From the NCBI GenBank assembly GCA_014238595.1, contig JABAAV010000034.1, positions 1 through 14,984 of the forward strand: 14,984 bases of DNA, given 5' to 3'. The notes beneath the pieces are model-generated. The model did not search any database, was not told where the DNA came from, and saw nothing but the letters and a program-made list of their open reading frames with translations. This document shows, piece by piece, positions 14,029-14,984 of this stretch (within the stretch, counting starts at the first letter, position 1; every line of letters starts with the position of its first letter). The position numbers and the translations under genes were made by a program. Origin of the DNA: Myxococcales bacterium (GTDB lineage: Bacteria; Myxococcota_A; Polyangia; Haliangiales; J016).

Positions 14029-14984
14029 TGTTGAAACACAGCATTTGTCTAAGTATCATTTGTTTGTTTTTGATGGGATGTGATGACGAAGACACTGTTT
14101 CAGTGTCATCTGGGTTGATACGTCCATCAGACATTACATTTGCGTGTTATGGAAAACGTGATAACAATGATAGTCAGTCAGAAGCTATTCCAACAGAGTT
14201 TTGTGGCAACACATCTGGTGATGGTAATGCAAGTTTATATGAATTTGTATTGCAAGGGAAAAACAATAGCGTTGCTATTATGAGAGCAAATCTTGTCGGT
14301 ATTTCTTTAATAGATTCCTCATCAACAATACCAGGATTTAATACGATTACAGTAGGTTCATCACCTGTTGGTATGGTTACTGACAGTTCAGGTTGTTATT
14401 TGATAACAGCAAACCGTGGAACATGTGACTTGTCACGGGTTAATGTCACAGCTGCTATCAAAAAAGAACAGAATGTAGTCACTCGACACGATATCGTTGA
14501 TCTTCAAGGAACGCGTATTGAAGCGATGCCGACTGCGATAGGTGGGTTGAAATATAGCACTGCATCTGAACAATCTTGCCAGGATAAGGCTGCGGGATAT
14601 TTTTATGTTGCTTATCCAACATGCAATATGGTTGCTGTCATCGATGCGAGCAGTGGACATGTGAAACAGTCTATTGTTTTATCTGACATGCCTGAAGTTG
14701 TTGATGGAATTGGTTCATGTGAATCTACATGTAATGATGCAAACACTGAACAGACTATTGTACTCAATGCAGATTATCCTACAAAACATCTTGTCATCGA
14801 TAACCCTAGACTTTTGATTGGTGCATCCAATCGAATCCTTGTTGTTGAGCTCACTGAAGAAGGCTTAGCTGAATCAGTTCGTCATGTTGATTTGGAAGGG
14901 GCTGTTAATGTTACAGCATTAACCACAACAGGTCGCATTGATATGGGAAACAATGGAACTTCTGGGGTTTCTGATTTTGTTTAT
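14028..14984 (+). CDS. Cysteine-rich YVTN-like beta-propeller lipoprotein (partial, C-terminus outside window)
   Basis: 319 codons are open to the right edge without a stop. The start ATG overlaps the previous stop as TAATG. The signal peptide has Lys3 and His4, a hydrophobic core and the lipobox LMGC (Cys18). Asp at +2 and +3 would favour inner-membrane retention under the E. coli Lol rule, which may not apply in this lineage. The mature part contains propeller-like segments: VGISLIDSSS, then PVGMVTDSSGCYLITANRGTCDLSRV (114-139), and YFYVAYPTCNMVAVIDASSG (191-210). Eight further cysteines (40, 59, 123, 133, 184, 199, 231, 235) are probably paired as disulfides. It resembles the preceding gene in overall plan but not closely in sequence. 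Function is unknown; the two may form a surface or periplasmic pair. Confidence 0.8.
   Translation, partial: MLKHSICLSIICLFLMGCDDEDTVSVSSGLIRPSDITFACYGKRDNNDSQSEAIPTEFCGNTSGDGNASLYEFVLQGKNNSVAIMRANLVGISLIDSSSTIPGFNTITVGSSPVGMVTDSSGCYLITANRGTCDLSRVNVTAAIKKEQNVVTRHDIVDLQGTRIEAMPTAIGGLKYSTASEQSCQDKAAGYFYVAYPTCNMVAVIDASSGHVKQSIVLSDMPEVVDGIGSCESTCNDANTEQTIVLNADYPTKHLVIDNPRLLIGASNRILVVELTEEGLAESVRHVDLEGAVNVTALTTTGRIDMGNNGTSGVSDFVY

Noticed and set aside
1..14984. Mobile element, CRISPR array, prophage, defence island or tRNA gene
   Set aside because: No transposase, integrase, phage-like or nuclease-helicase proteins, regularly spaced repeats or tRNA cloverleaf were seen; the genes are mostly core housekeeping.

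Overview
The window is an AT-rich bacterial chromosome segment packed with single-copy housekeeping genes. No tRNA, rRNA, CRISPR array, insertion sequence or prophage gene was seen. The housekeeping proteins are of ordinary Gram-negative type. Several other proteins point to the former Deltaproteobacteria, most likely a low-GC relative of Myxococcota or Bradymonadota. These are an outer-membrane barrel protein resembling those common in myxobacteria, cysteine-paired beta-propeller lipoproteins, and a YfhL-type ferredoxin with a C-terminal tail. This placement rests on remembered family resemblance, not on a search.

Layout, left to right. Positions 1-440 (minus) hold the first 146 codons of a secreted protein with an acidic linker and a predicted outer-membrane barrel. 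Positions 563-1585 (minus) are ftsY, here with an N-terminal membrane helix. A divergent 124-bp gap leads to smc (1710-5414, plus), which carries an unusual acidic insertion in its N-terminal ATPase head. Convergent with smc is a small 2[4Fe-4S] ferredoxin gene (5433-5756, minus). A 135-bp divergent region with two perfect inverted repeats follows.

From 5892 to the right edge all genes run on the plus strand: cmk, rpsA, a small lipoprotein gene, recO, glyQ, glyS and two lipoprotein genes, the last cut by the window end. From rpsA onward the gaps are at most 23 bp. The glyQ/glyS and glyS/lipoprotein junctions are ATGA overlaps, and the next junction is TAATG, so the last four genes look translationally coupled. 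A sigma70-like promoter and a foldable leader precede rpsA, which has no well-placed Shine-Dalgarno sequence, as in E. coli rpsA.

Functionally the segment combines membrane-protein targeting (FtsY), chromosome organisation (SMC), pyrimidine nucleotide supply (Cmk), translation (S1, glycyl-tRNA synthetase) and recombinational repair (RecO). Three lipoproteins of unknown function sit inside or at the end of the plus-strand run. No clearly new defence, mobile or biosynthetic system was found. The least explained parts are the paired lipoprotein propellers, the SMC head insertion, the rpsA leader and the small lipoprotein between rpsA and recO.
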